64,000 nucleotides of DNA from Amorphochlora amoebiformis (taxonomy: Eukaryota; Cercozoa; Chlorarachniophyceae). Each line of letters opens with the position of its first letter. Positions within the stretch are counted from its first letter, which is position 1. The position numbers and the translations under genes are program-made. The notes beneath the pieces are model-generated. The model saw only the letters and a program-made list of their open reading frames with translations. It searched no databases and had not been told where the DNA came from. Location: assembly GCA_054601695.1 (NCBI GenBank), contig BAAHQB010000038.1, forward strand, positions 620,001 through 684,000, written 5' to 3'. Shown piece after piece: positions 1-36,491 of this stretch.

Positions 1-13
1 TAAACAAATATAT

Positions 14-106
<93 letters not shown>

Positions 107-149
107 TCTATATATACATAGATATATATAAATATATACATATACACAC

Positions 150-219
<70 letters not shown>

Positions 220-312
220 TCTACATCTCGAGGTTATTTATGTTGTACTTATATAGATATATATATATGATAAGAAGATATACATTTTATGTTTATATAT
301 CTATATATATTG

Positions 313-355
<43 letters not shown>

Positions 356-369
356 TATATATGTGTGGT

Positions 370-448
<79 letters not shown>

Positions 449-539
449 ATATACATCTACATATCTACAAATATCGATAAATATGATATATGTACATAAT
501 ATATATAGATAAATATGTAAATGCATACATACATACATA

Positions 540-581
<42 letters not shown>

Positions 582-615
582 TGTGTGTATATAGATCTAC
601 CTAATATAAACATCA

Positions 616-655
<40 letters not shown>

Positions 656-744
656 TATCTATATATATTATATATAAATATATATATATCTATATCTATT
701 ACATATACAAAAAATTAAAGCTACAATTATCATACATACATACA

Positions 745-775
<31 letters not shown>

Positions 776-802
776 AGAGTATATATGTATGTATACTCTC
801 AG
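1..802. repeat. (TA)n array, left edge of window
   Basis: Nearly pure TA dinucleotide with short CA/TG runs (about 360-385, 570-590, 745-762). Reading frames here are only Tyr-Ile repeats and are not genes. The array ends in CTCTCAG, the 3' splice site of the exon at 803, so it is probably intron and the first gene may begin outside the window. Confidence 0.9.
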
Positions 803-10451
<9,649 letters not shown>

Positions 10452-10585
10452 CTCCTCCACCTGCCCCTCGCAATTAACTCCATTAGCTTCCCTTTGTAAA
10501 CAGCTCCGGATAATAACTAAAATAATCCAAAGATAACTTGAACAATGTTGAAATACCTAGATGGCCACCTGCTTGTGTATGTATG

Positions 10586-10677
<92 letters not shown>

Positions 10678-12221
10678 TCTCGCATCTAGAAAGCGCGGTT
10701 AAATTAACTCCAATCATTACATTACTAGATGACAGAAAGGTTGTATACTTTGGCTTAATGAAGTGTGATATGTGCGTGGGGTTATATCAATATCTGCATA
10801 TGACATTTATACTAGTTATCATAGTAGTCTAGGTAGTATCTAGATTATGGTTCTACTAGTTCTAGTGGTAGAGAGATTTACGGTAGTCTAGCCTATATTC
10901 GATATCACTAGATCAAGTAGTGACTTTGGAGGTCTAGTTCTACGCCAAATAACTAGAATAATTAAAAAAAAAAGTCGTCGACATTCGAATTTTACAATCC
11001 AAGGTCATGATGATGCTGAAACCGAAAATGGCTTTTATTTCGTAAAATCCCTCTTCCATAGATTTCGTAACTGTCAACATTGGCGATTTCCATTGCAAAT
11101 TTTCCAATTTCCCCCCTCCTCCAAATCGAAATTTGGAAAACGACAAGTTATTTCCAAGGCTATGCCCGGCACTATGACAACAAAAATTTGCGAAAAAAGT
11201 AAAAATTCGTCGCGCGGCATGTCAAAAACTCCAAAAATTGCAAACAGCATAAGCTATCAACTTGGCACCCTTAGGGCACCCAAATCTATACTTCTCTGGT
11301 ATTACTAAGGGGAACATCAAATCCTCTTGTAGTCAAGGTATGGATTTTAGCTATTGTATCTTTTTTTCATTTATAATTGACTCCATCGCGCATGGGCTTT
11401 GGGCCCCTTGAACAGGCACACAATTAGACCTGGATTGGATCGCAATAACGAATGAAAAGAATGAAAGTTCGTGTACAATCTATCAATCCAATTTTGAGAT
11501 GAATAAAGTGGTTGGGAGGCTCATATGGTTTGTATCTATTTGGGAATTCCACTTTTTCTGCCCCCCGGCCAGCGTCGATGGCTCCATTCGGCGAAAAAGG
11601 ATTCAATTAAGCGAAATCGCCGAATATTCTGTTGGTAGAAATATTTAGACAATTCTATCTCAATTTTGGACTTGGAAGACCTGTAATGAAATAGGGATGA
11701 GGGAATAAAACCTCTAATTTGTACATAAGCTGAAGAGAGTTTCTTTAAGTGTAGAGCGTAAGTACCATTGATTAAGACAGTTTTGATTTCTCCTTGAAAG
11801 AAAACTCGAGTGTTAGGAGGTTTCAAGTTTGTGCTAGGAAAATTTGGTGGAATCTTCTTCGGTGAAATCACCCGATTTATTCTTTGTATTCACGGTTAAT
11901 TGGAACTAACTTCAAAATCGCCCAAAATGAATTACGCGCCAAAGGGTTTCCTTTTTTATTTTTTCGGCGGAGAATAATGGAGATGCCTAGAAGACTGGAA
12001 GATGCCAAGCATTATCTAGAAGGCCTTCGGATTAGGAGAATGCGGAAGATTATCTGCGTGCTCGAGTCTCCCAACCAACCATTTCAGTATCCAAGATGGA
12101 AGGTACCACGGACGAGAGATGGAGCAACAGAGGATGCATCATTGACTGGATGGCTATACATACGTCCAATGACATATAAATGACGTAAAAATACGATTGA
12201 GTTTCATTATCAGGTCTGTTT
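10452..12221. other. Intergenic / upstream region of the RBR gene
   Basis: After a TA block at 10591-10676 the sequence becomes unique. 10830-10960 is rich in CTAG words (TCTAGATTATGGTTCTACTAG). 10960-12220 is mixed-composition DNA without (TA)n. It holds two frames of about 100 codons (11536-11871 on -, 11884-12183 on +) that lack family motifs. ATCAG at 12209-12213 just upstream of ATG 12222 could be a 3' splice site of a 5' UTR intron. Promoter elements are not identifiable by eye. Confidence 0.5.
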
Positions 12222-12537
12222 ATGGCTGCCTTATTGACAGGAGAGAAAGATACCAAGGTAAATTTGCGATATGAATATATGTAGCAGTATGTTGTTGGTT
12301 GTTGTTGCAGCCTCTTCTAGGTAGAAGTATGGTTGCTGTTTGCTTGGTTGACTAGTCTGGTACGACATTTATGTCGGTTGAGACCATAGATTTTGGGAAA
12401 AGTCCGATGACATGTAACATGTTTTTGAGGAGGCTTATAGCATAGGTGTCGTTGGCGTATGTGTCGGTAAATAATGCTATTTCGCACCAGTTATATATGT
12501 ATGTGTGTGTATATATTATACACACATATATATATAT

Positions 12538-12577
<40 letters not shown>

Positions 12578-12928
12578 TATACATATGTATACATATACAT
12601 ATATTTATATGCATGTATATGTATATTTATATTTATATTTATGTTGTCTTCGTCCAGCGTGTGCCCCTGTGCATAATTTCATTCAGATATGCTATCCCAT
12701 TCCAGATTCCCCTATCGGTCTTGCCCCAGACTGTCACACCCTCTAAAAAAGTTAAGCAAGACGTAAAGGTGTACATGCATTGTTTGTGTTAATATTTGTG
12801 TGATTTATGTAAAAGCATACTGTGTCAATACGTACTCATCTTTGTGTAGAGTAGTTCAATTTTTATATTGTCTAATCCATGGTAATATTTACACCTTTTT
12901 GTCCAGGTACAATACCAAAAAATACATG

Positions 12929-13003
<75 letters not shown>

Positions 13004-13373
13004 TATATATATATATATATATAAATATATATGTATGCATGCTTGCATTACAGGATAAATCTACGGTTACATTCCCCGCTGAGGATCCCACGGAAGCCAC
13101 GAAGGTATATAATACACACACACACACATATATATATATACATATATATATATATATGTTATATGAATTTTTGATATATATGTATATATATATATATATA
13201 TATATTCTGTCAATCTATTTATATATATATATATGTATATATATATATACATGATTGCGTAAATCTACCCACGGAAGACATAAAGGTATTATTTATGAAT
13301 ATATATATCATATATATAAATATAATAAATGTTGTGCAACAATACTAAATACAAATGAATATCGTATGTATTT

Positions 13374-13415
<42 letters not shown>

Positions 13416-13538
13416 TATATTGCAGATTAAGTCTGTGGATACACCTTCCCCTAAGAACTCTACGAAGAGTGCCTCGGAGGACAGCCCATCGACCCTCTCC
13501 ACGGTCACATCCTCTCCCGAAACTCCATATGTACATAT

Positions 13539-13604
<66 letters not shown>

Positions 13605-13781
13605 GTATATATATTTATGAACCAGAACTCTACTAAGAGTGTATCGGAGGACGGCCCATCGACCCTCTTTACGGTTACATCCTCTCCCGAAAACTCCACA
13701 GAAGAGAAAAAGGTGATTATCGAATATAATACAAACTCGAAAATACATACATAAATATATATATATATATATATGTATATA

Positions 13782-13815
<34 letters not shown>

Positions 13816-14040
13816 GTGTGTGTGTATATGTATGTATACTTGCATTGCAGGATAAATTTACGGTTACATCCCCCCCTGAGGATCCCACGGAAGACATAAA
13901 GGTATTATTTATGAACATATATAAATATAATATAAATATAATATATGTTAATTAAAAACATAAATACAAATGAATATCGTATATAATTATAGACATATAT
14001 ATATATATATACATATATATAATAATTATTATTATTATTA

Positions 14041-14071
<31 letters not shown>

Positions 14072-14359
14072 CATTGCAGATTAAGTCTGTGGTTACACCT
14101 TCCCCTAAGAACTCTACGAAGATTTCCTCGGAGGACGGCCCATCGACCCTCTCTACGGTTACATCCTCTCCCGAGAAGTACATGAATATTAATATTCTTT
14201 TTAATAATAATTGGTATATAGGCTACCTAGGCTACATTATGTTAGATACATGAAGTAGTATTACATATGCTCATGTATATACATACGCACAATCATTCAC
14301 TTACTTATAAATGTTATACAGCGAAGTATATATATATTCTATTTATATATATGTAAATA

Positions 14360-14447
<88 letters not shown>

Positions 14448-14448
14448 A

Positions 14449-14488
<40 letters not shown>

Positions 14489-15461
14489 TTATATTTTCAT
14501 TTATGTCTACTTACATCAGACAAAGCTATCATGAAGATAATTCTGTGGAGGCCCTCCTCTTCCCCAAATCTCAACCAACCACTCCCGAACAAGCCCTTGA
14601 CCTTCTCAATATTCTCGAATCAAAGTTCAAATCCGAGGTATGTAGATATTGCCGTTATTCGAACTACGTTTGTTTCAGCTCGAGAGAATGTTATTATGTG
14701 GGAGCATGTCTATATGTACGTCTTGCACGTTTGAATGTATGTATGAATATGTACATCTAGTGCTGCATATTCTGCTTAAGAAATATGTGAATGTACAACA
14801 CATGTGTGTATGTATAGAATATAATTTATACATATAACTCTCTCTCTCTATATATATATTACCTACTACTATGATTATATACTATGAATATATATATATA
14901 TATATATATGTATCATGATATATATATATATATATGTATCAATTTGAAATGTTTTCAACAGAAACTGGTTAGAATAGTCAACACGGCCACCACCAAAGGT
15001 ATTCCCTTCTTACATGTCATACTTCGCATACACAGATACAAACATATACATATCCAGATAATATCGTAGATATGCACACGCATCATGATTGCAAACTTGT
15101 GGGATACACAGAGAGACACCGAGAGGAGTCAGAAAAGAGAAAATTCAGAGAAGATGTTACATGTAGCACGTTACAACTGTGAAGATGTTCATGTAACATG
15201 TTACATCTGTGAAGATGGTCCATGTAACATGTTTCAACTATGAAAAATCGTATAAAAATATAAAATGTGTAGTAGAAAGGAAGATAAACATAAACAGAGA
15301 TCAAACCAAAGCGATAGTACGTATGTTATAGTACGTATGTTATAGGTGAGACTGCATTACACTATGTGGTGAAGGTGTATGGGGAGGCGAAGCAAAATGA
15401 GAAAAAGGGATGGGCTGAAGTGAGTTTAATGTTATATATATGTATATATATATATGCATAT

Positions 15462-15493
<32 letters not shown>

Positions 15494-15497
15494 ACTG

Positions 15498-15530
<33 letters not shown>

Positions 15531-16312
15531 GTATATATTATATATATATATATATATGTACATGACAGATACTTCCATAAATATGTACTCATTACATTCA
15601 GACACACTGTCTTTTACACAAAAATGTATATGTATGTATATATATATGTTATTATATATTATATATGGATACATACATATATATATATATATATAATATA
15701 TGTATATACATACACACATATATATATATATATATATGCTCAGACACACATAAATACAAACATATACATATACACACATAAACACAAACATATACATATA
15801 CATACATTATTCATACACAAAGGTTGCCTTCAAACTAGCCTGCCTCGGAGCCAATCCCTACATCCAAAACAGAGTACCCTCAACTTCAAACCTAACCCTA
15901 ACCTTAACTCCAATTAGAACCCTAACCCGAAGCCTATTTCTAACAACCCAAATCTACAGGATGCCTTCAATCGTACCCATACCCCAGTAGTATGCGTGAT
16001 ACCTCCAGAATCCACCCCTCTTGCTCGTGCTGTGCGTGGTCACCCTCCCAACAAGCCTTCGATAACCTGCGGGGTACCACTTAACTCCGACACCGTAACC
16101 CTAACCCTGTCCACGTGTTTGGGCACGTGTCCGGACGGAGATTCTCGGGATACCTGCTCTTTTGTAACCGATACCAATCTCGCACTCTTTTGTAACCGTA
16201 GATCTGCGCAGACGAGATTGTCAACTGTGAGGGGAACGGGAAGAAGGACGGAGAGGGAAGGTTTTCGATTGTCTACACATAAGTTGTTAATTATAAATAT
16301 GTACAAGGAGAA

Positions 16313-16364
<52 letters not shown>

Positions 16365-16444
16365 TATATATACCTACATTAGACGCCTAGGCTCCCTCTC
16401 CTGCGGACATAAGGTGAAAATCCATTAATTCACATGTATATATG

Positions 16445-16496
<52 letters not shown>

Positions 16497-16549
16497 TAAA
16501 TATATACATTTATATATGTATATATATAAACTATATTTCGACATACATA

Positions 16550-16609
<60 letters not shown>

Positions 16610-17013
16610 TTGAATGTACATGAACAAACATATATTTAGTCATATTATTTATTACATGAGCACTCTCCACTAATCTCGCGCCTATGAATTAACCCAAACC
16701 CGAACTCCTAACCCTAAACCTAACCTTAACCCCATTCATCCCCCCCTTTTGAACTTTTAAACCTAAGATAAGGAAGGCCGAAAAATAAACTTCCGTTTTT
16801 ATTGCTGGGTTCGACGATCTAAGCCTGAATCTAACCCTAACTTAAGGCATGTTTTCATGGGATCGGAAAATGGATAGACACTCAGGTATTTTTTTTGAGT
16901 AAAAGGACTATGTATATAAATATATATCTATTATATATATCTATATATATATATATATATATATATACAAACATACACATACACATACACACATACACAT
17001 AATATACACACAT

Positions 17014-17070
<57 letters not shown>

Positions 17071-17266
17071 CGTATTTCTACATACATATTTGTACACATA
17101 AAAACACATATACTTATACATTTGATAGAGATCTCTGTATCTACACATATCTCTATGTATTAATAAAGGATTATACCGTTATCAGATCAAGGAAGGAAAA
17201 GTATTGAAAGCGATAAGGTAATATCAATGTGGACTAAATCTATATTTATACTTATATATATATATA

Positions 17267-17353
<87 letters not shown>

Positions 17354-17417
17354 AATACAAGGTGTTTCGATTGCACGTCGGGCATTGACATTTACGACGT
17401 TAGGAAGGTTTATATAC

Positions 17418-17455
<38 letters not shown>

Positions 17456-17617
17456 ATATATATATATACATATACACATACATCTTATGTTACATATATA
17501 ATATACATATATATATATATATACATTTATATTATATAGACATATGTATATGTATATATATATATATAAATATTATATATATATATAGATATATATACAT
17601 ATATGTATATATATACA

Positions 17618-17677
<60 letters not shown>

Positions 17678-17814
17678 TATATTTTAATATATATACATAT
17701 GTATATATATATATATATATATGTACATTTATAATACATATATGTATAAATATGCACATAGATATATAACATAATATTGAAGTACATATATCGCTAGATG
17801 TGTGTACGCATATT

Positions 17815-17864
<50 letters not shown>

Positions 17865-17957
17865 TATAATATTATATTATTATTAATATTATATATATAT
17901 ATGTATATAAATGTATTATATAGACAACAAACACAGACATATCTACATGTAATACAT

Positions 17958-18007
<50 letters not shown>

Positions 18008-18297
18008 CATACATATGTTTACATCTAATTCATGAATACATAATGTCTATGTTTGTATGTATGCACGTAAATAGAAATTTCTAGAAATTTCTCCGTCCAC
18101 CTAAATAGTTTGCGGATCCTAAGATAGCTAGAACTAATCATATTTAATACTAATCATATTTAATATATATGTCTGTTTTAGTTCGCCGATCCTAAGATGG
18201 CTGAACTTTGTGAAAGGACAACTCTGGCCTCCACCCTAGCTGTAACCTCATTAAAAACCCTCTCTAATGAATATGCATATATATATATATATATATG

Positions 18298-18333
<36 letters not shown>

Positions 18334-18447
18334 ATTTATATTATGAATATGTATGTGGGTGTGCTTGTGTGGTGCGCGTGTGTGTGTGTGTGTTTATCCA
18401 TATAATATATATATATATATATATATGTATATGTGTGTATATATATA

Positions 18448-18495
<48 letters not shown>

Positions 18496-18715
18496 ACCCT
18501 TGTGCATGTAAATATATACATACATATATATATGCATATATATATATATATATATTAAATATACATATCTATTGTATGATATACAGTTACATATTCATTG
18601 CCAATCTAGTAACCCTAATCCGACCTCAGAACATGCCGGGATTCTTGTGGTGTCCTTCGTGTCAATCCGGCGGATGGCTAGATGCCAAGGCTCTAGAACA
18701 GGTATATATATGTAT

Positions 18716-18767
<52 letters not shown>

Positions 18768-18804
18768 TATATATTATATATATAATGTACATATATATAT
18801 ATAT

Positions 18805-18839
<35 letters not shown>

Positions 18840-18998
18840 GTATATAATTAGAAGTAACATGTCATGTATGTATGCTTCGCATATCTTCAAATAACCTTTA
18901 TTCTCTAAAACGTGTAGATGTATAAATATGTGTATATATGTATATCATATTTTTGGTATATTGGTGTATACAGAGTGGATTGGATATGTATATATATA

Positions 18999-19070
<72 letters not shown>

Positions 19071-19172
19071 CATACATATAACAGGAAGACGGATGTCCTG
19101 ATGCCACCTGCATAGACTGCAAACATACTTTCTGTTCTAAGTAGGATTAATAATATATATATATATATACAC

Positions 19173-19207
<35 letters not shown>

Positions 19208-19212
19208 ATACA

Positions 19213-19246
<34 letters not shown>

Positions 19247-19850
19247 TAACGTAAGTATGGCTTATAATCATACTACCCCAAATCCTACTTCTAATCCTAA
19301 CACTAATTCCAATCCGAACCCCAACCCTAACTCTAATTCTGTTCCATATTCTTACCCCTAATCCTAACCGTAACCCTAACCTTAACCCTAATCCTAATCT
19401 CAACCTACACAGATGCAGTTTTCCGTCACACAAAGGGGTAACACCTAACTCTAGCCACCCAAAAAACGTTCTAGATTCAGCATTGTCTAGATTGTACGCT
19501 AACCCTAACCCTAAATGTGGAGGAGTCAAACGGTCCGCGGACAAAGACATGCTGAATAATCTGATCCATTTAAACCTAAGCTCACCTTAACCCGCGGACA
19601 AAGACATGCTGAATAATCTGATCCATTTAAACCTAAGCTCACCTTAACCCTAGCCTTCAACCGACGGATGCATGTTTCATCTTTTCTCATGCATAGTATC
19701 AAAGTTTCACGGATATTGCAATAATATCGAGTTGAAGCTTAATCCTAACCATAATCCTAACCCGTCAGAAGTGTCAGGGCAATTTGGATAAGGATACCAT
19801 TTCTTGGATGAAAAAGTATATTTTATTCATATATATATATATATATGTAT

Positions 19851-19914
<64 letters not shown>

Positions 19915-20117
19915 ATATGTGTATATGTATGTACTATTTCATAGGTTTACATAGGTGATTGTATATATGTGTATATGTATGTACTATTTCATAGGTTTAC
20001 ATAGGTGATTGAATATATGTGAATATGTATGTACTATTTCATAGGTTTACATACGTGATTGAATCACAAACATATTAATTTGAAGAGAAGAGAACAGTGA
20101 AAATATTTCCTATATAC

Positions 20118-20150
<33 letters not shown>

Positions 20151-20152
20151 AT

Positions 20153-20238
<86 letters not shown>

Positions 20239-20425
20239 GTGTGCATGTGTGCATGTGTACATACATAAATATATGTTTATGATATGTGTACAACTAATGT
20301 GTAGATATCTATACTAAAAATATAAACGTATATAATATATATATATATATATATTTGCGTATATAAATGGAAATAGATGTGTGGGAATGAATAATACATG
20401 TACAGCAATATATCGAGGACTTAAA

Positions 20426-20479
<54 letters not shown>

Positions 20480-20611
20480 CATGTCTGTGTATATATATAT
20501 ATATATGTATGTATATATATGTATATAGGAATACGAAAAAATGCCCAGGGTGTAAGAGTCCAATTTCTAGGAAAGGCGGTTGCACTCATATGACGGTATA
20601 TGTACATGTAC

Positions 20612-20650
<39 letters not shown>

Positions 20651-20838
20651 AATAATATATATTTTTATATATACTTCATAACATTCATATATACACACAT
20701 ACATTGTTTTAAGCAAATATATATCCATGTATACATATATGTACATATATAATATATATATATATATATATATAAATATATGTATATGTATCCATGTATA
20801 CATATATGTACATACGTACATATATATAAATATATATG

Positions 20839-20872
<34 letters not shown>

Positions 20873-20873
20873 A

Positions 20874-20907
<34 letters not shown>

Positions 20908-21136
20908 ATATATTCATATACTATAATATAGAATTTTAATGTATATAGAAACGATAGATAAAATAAAATAAATATATGTGTATATATCTATGTACACATA
21001 TGTATTTGTATATACCTGCAGTGCTCAAAATGCAAGTATCAGTTTTGCTGGATTTGCCTAAGCAAATACAATGGGAGATACAACCGAAATCAGGTACAAA
21101 TATATTGTATGACATTCACATGTACATGTATATACA

Positions 21137-21191
<55 letters not shown>

Positions 21192-21324
21192 TATGTATAT
21201 ATGTGTATATGTACATACACATATACATATACTTATATGTATGTGTGTATACATGTATATATGTATTTAATATATATACATTTATTCGTACGTTTATGTA
21301 AAGAAGATATTTACATGTACATGC

Positions 21325-21395
<71 letters not shown>

Positions 21396-21418
21396 GGATA
21401 TATTATATATGCATATAT

Positions 21419-21504
<86 letters not shown>

Positions 21505-21681
21505 TATATATACATATATTATATTATGCATACATACCAGGACTGGATAAAAGCGCAATCCAAAGCATATGAAGAGAAGAAACGTGTGCTGAAGCTTGAA
21601 GGGAAAACCTCCGATCCCGAATGTCTTGTGTGTGCGACGGCTGGAGATGAGGATGATGTGTCTCACAGTGACTCTGAATGA
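12222..21681 (+). CDS. RBR-type E3 ubiquitin ligase (RING1-IBR-RING2) with Ser/Thr/Pro repeats and ankyrin-like segment
   Basis: Accepts ubiquitin from an E2 onto a RING2 cysteine and passes it to substrate. Exons: 12222-12257, 13054-13104, 13426-13530, 13626-13712, 13851-13901, 14080-14177, 14520-14637, 14962-14998, 15346-15419, 15823-15873, 15960-16197, 16391-16413, 16773-16808 (tentative), 17186-17217, 17362-17407, 18182-18274 or longer, 18630-18701, 19085-19140, 19413-19493, 20529-20595, 21022-21093, 21541-21681. Phases agree at the junctions, giving roughly 555-570 codons. Order: repeat region, helical segment, ankyrin-like unit, RING1 (SCGHK...[15 protein letters not shown]), IBR (WCPSC...[15 protein letters not shown]), RING2 (KKCPGC...GGCTHMT-CSKC...FCWIC), acidic tail ending HSDSE. 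Start ATG 12222 gives [12 protein letters not shown] and a good donor; an upstream exon is possible. The RING1 centre is the weakest part. Confidence 0.85.
13054..14177 (+). CDS. Tandemly duplicated Ser/Thr/Pro-rich exons of the RBR gene
   Basis: Two exon types alternate. Type A (13054-13104, 13851-13901) reads [17 protein letters not shown] or [17 protein letters not shown]. Type B (13426-13530, 13626-13712, 14080-14177) shares NSTK.(A/V/S)SED.PSTL.TVTSSPE; the outer two also share IKSV.TPSPK. All borders are phase 0 except the last, which ends in phase 2, so copies can be gained or lost without a frameshift. A broken A copy lies at about 13262-13285 (CCCACGGAAGACATAAAGG). The product is PEST-like and probably disordered. 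Confidence 0.85.
14520..15873 (+). CDS. Helical and ankyrin-like exons of the RBR gene
   Basis: Exon 14520-14637 encodes [18 protein letters not shown], probably helical. Exons 14962-14998, 15346-15419 and 15823-15873 join in phase as [26 protein letters not shown]...[24 protein letters not shown] and LGANP are the two hallmarks of an ankyrin repeat (G.TALH.A and LL..GA.). One, perhaps two repeats are visible. They suggest a substrate-binding module ahead of the RBR. Confidence 0.7.
15120..15250. repeat. ~32-bp repeat, three diverged copies, in RBR intron
   Basis: GTGAAGATG followed by ACATGTAACATGT-type palindromes repeats near 15146, 15180 and 15212. No coding potential is seen. Confidence 0.7.
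15960..17407 (+). CDS. RING1 exons of the RBR gene (partly tentative)
   Basis: 15960-16197 is open and ends ...LALFCNR in phase 1. 16391-16413 gives SLSCGHK. 16773-16808 gives [12 protein letters not shown]. 17186-17217 gives [11 protein letters not shown]. 17362-17407 gives [15 protein letters not shown]. The string CGHK...CW-IKEG.VLKAIRC..C follows the RBR RING1 pattern CGH.FC..CW...I.EG....I.C...C. The usual FC..C pair is reduced to FYCW in this model, so one zinc ligand is missing or exon 16773-16808 is wrong. First-pair cysteines may be those in TCLGTCPDG (about 16112-16138). Confidence 0.55.
18073..18092. promoter_or_regulatory. Perfect four-unit heat-shock-element-like site in an intron
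   Basis: AGAAATTTCTAGAAATTTCT consists of four alternating nGAAn/nTTCn pentamers with no gap, the consensus for heat shock factor binding. It lies in the RBR intron between exons 17362-17407 and 18182. It may be chance in AT-rich DNA, since it is also a simple double palindrome. Confidence 0.35.
18101..18135 (+). repeat. Truncated copy of an RBR exon start
   Basis: AGTTTGCGGATCCTAAGATAG (from about 18108) resembles the acceptor and start of exon 18182 (AGTTCGCCGATCCTAAGATGG). It lies about 70 bp upstream, lacks the rest of the exon and is frame-broken (GATAGCTAG). Confidence 0.7.
18182..19493 (+). CDS. Linker and IBR exons of the RBR gene
   Basis: 18182-18274 encodes [14 protein letters not shown]...LSNEY, the usual helical linker after RING1. 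It has no GT donor until 18297. Reading through the TA to 18296 and splicing to TAACCC at 18610 keeps frame, adds YIYIYI to the protein, and would mean TA repeat is translated. 18630-18701 ([20 protein letters not shown]), 19085-19140 ([18 protein letters not shown]) and 19413-19493 (KCSFPSHKG...) supply the IBR Cys/His set C..C, C....C..C, C..C....H. Exon 19413-19493 ends TT before GTACGC in phase 2, which matches the next exon. Confidence 0.75.
19240..19530. repeat. Degenerate CCCTAA repeats around RBR exon 19413
   Basis: CCTAA/CCCTAAC words in sense orientation precede the acceptor CCTACACAG at 19412 and resume after the donor. They could act as branch point and pyrimidine tract. Confidence 0.75.
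19535..19648. repeat. 57-bp perfect tandem duplication
   Basis: The unit starting CCGCGGACAAAGACATGCTG occurs twice head to tail (19535 and 19592). The upstream copy reads open as [18 protein letters not shown] before TAA, but has no donor. I take it as intronic. Confidence 0.8.
19926..20062. repeat. 50-bp tandem repeat, three copies
   Basis: GTACTATTTCATAGGTTTAC starts at 19931, 19981 and 20031, giving an exact 50-bp period in an RBR intron. It is followed by TA arrays up to 20270. Confidence 0.85.
20529..21681 (+). CDS. RING2 catalytic exons and C-terminus of the RBR gene
   Basis: 20529-20595 reads [18 protein letters not shown] then THMT. 21022-21093 reads [19 protein letters not shown] then YNRNQ. 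The Cys in GGCTHM aligns with the catalytic cysteine of parkin and HHARI RING2 (GGC.HM). All remaining zinc-binding positions C..C...C..C....C..C are present. The last exon 21541-21681 gives [18 protein letters not shown], then [12 protein letters not shown] and the stop TGA at 21679-21681. Confidence 0.92.
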
Positions 21682-35918
<14,237 letters not shown>

Positions 35919-36491
35919 GGAGGGATTTTCAAATCGATGGGGTGACAACGGGGGTTGTCACGGGTGTGAACGAAGATGTCATTCTTAGTGACACCCGTGG
36001 GAAGAATAAACTTTAGGCATATCTACGTAAAAATGATAGATAATACCGAAGTTTTGATTTCTGGTATCCTTAAAAGAATATAACACATATTATTTTCGAT
36101 TTTATCTATATAACTATTATATATATCAAAAGATATACTAAAGTTAATATATAAAACCCCTAATATTAATATCTTTTCGGCGAACGTTGTTCCGCTATTA
36201 GAGGGTTATTGGAGAAATTTCAGGGCGCTTGGGCCACTCGGAACTCGCCAATGGCGACGCCCCCGCCCCCCCATGGGGATGAGTTCCTGATTTAAAACAT
36301 AATTTTCTTCGAGATATCTTCATATACCGTATCTCTCTTTCATCTCGCGCAGTTTTACGCGAAATTGTCCATACGAGAGAGCAAGACCAAAACACATGGA
36401 GGCCCCAACGCTTCAACATTCAGGTCGCCGTCCATAAGAATACTACATTCCCTATTCTCCCCCGAAAATCCAAAAAATTATCCAAGATTTG
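35919..36491. promoter_or_regulatory. Divergent promoter region with two nested hairpins
   Basis: This 573-bp spacer separates the start codons of the - strand transporter and the + strand gene at 36492, so it should hold both promoters. It lacks (TA)n arrays. 35942-35961 is GTGACAAC, GGGG, GTTGTCAC. 35959-35967 (CACGGGTGT) pairs with 35991-35999 (ACACCCGTG). These lie 24-81 bp upstream of the transporter ATG, in its probable 5' UTR or core promoter. Elsewhere the region is unique, with a C-run near 36259-36271. No TATA box can be singled out. Confidence 0.5.

Noticed and set aside
240-652. Tyr-Ile repeat open frames here and throughout the window
   Set aside because: They are translations of (TA)n with no stop codons; no composition or border supports a gene.
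11536-12183. Two frames of about 100 codons, one on each strand, upstream of the RBR gene
   Set aside because: No motif, no paired splice sites and no phase link; kept only as an unresolved region.
19535-19650. [13 protein letters not shown] as an RBR exon
   Set aside because: No donor before the stop; ending the previous exon at 19493 gives the phase required by RING2.
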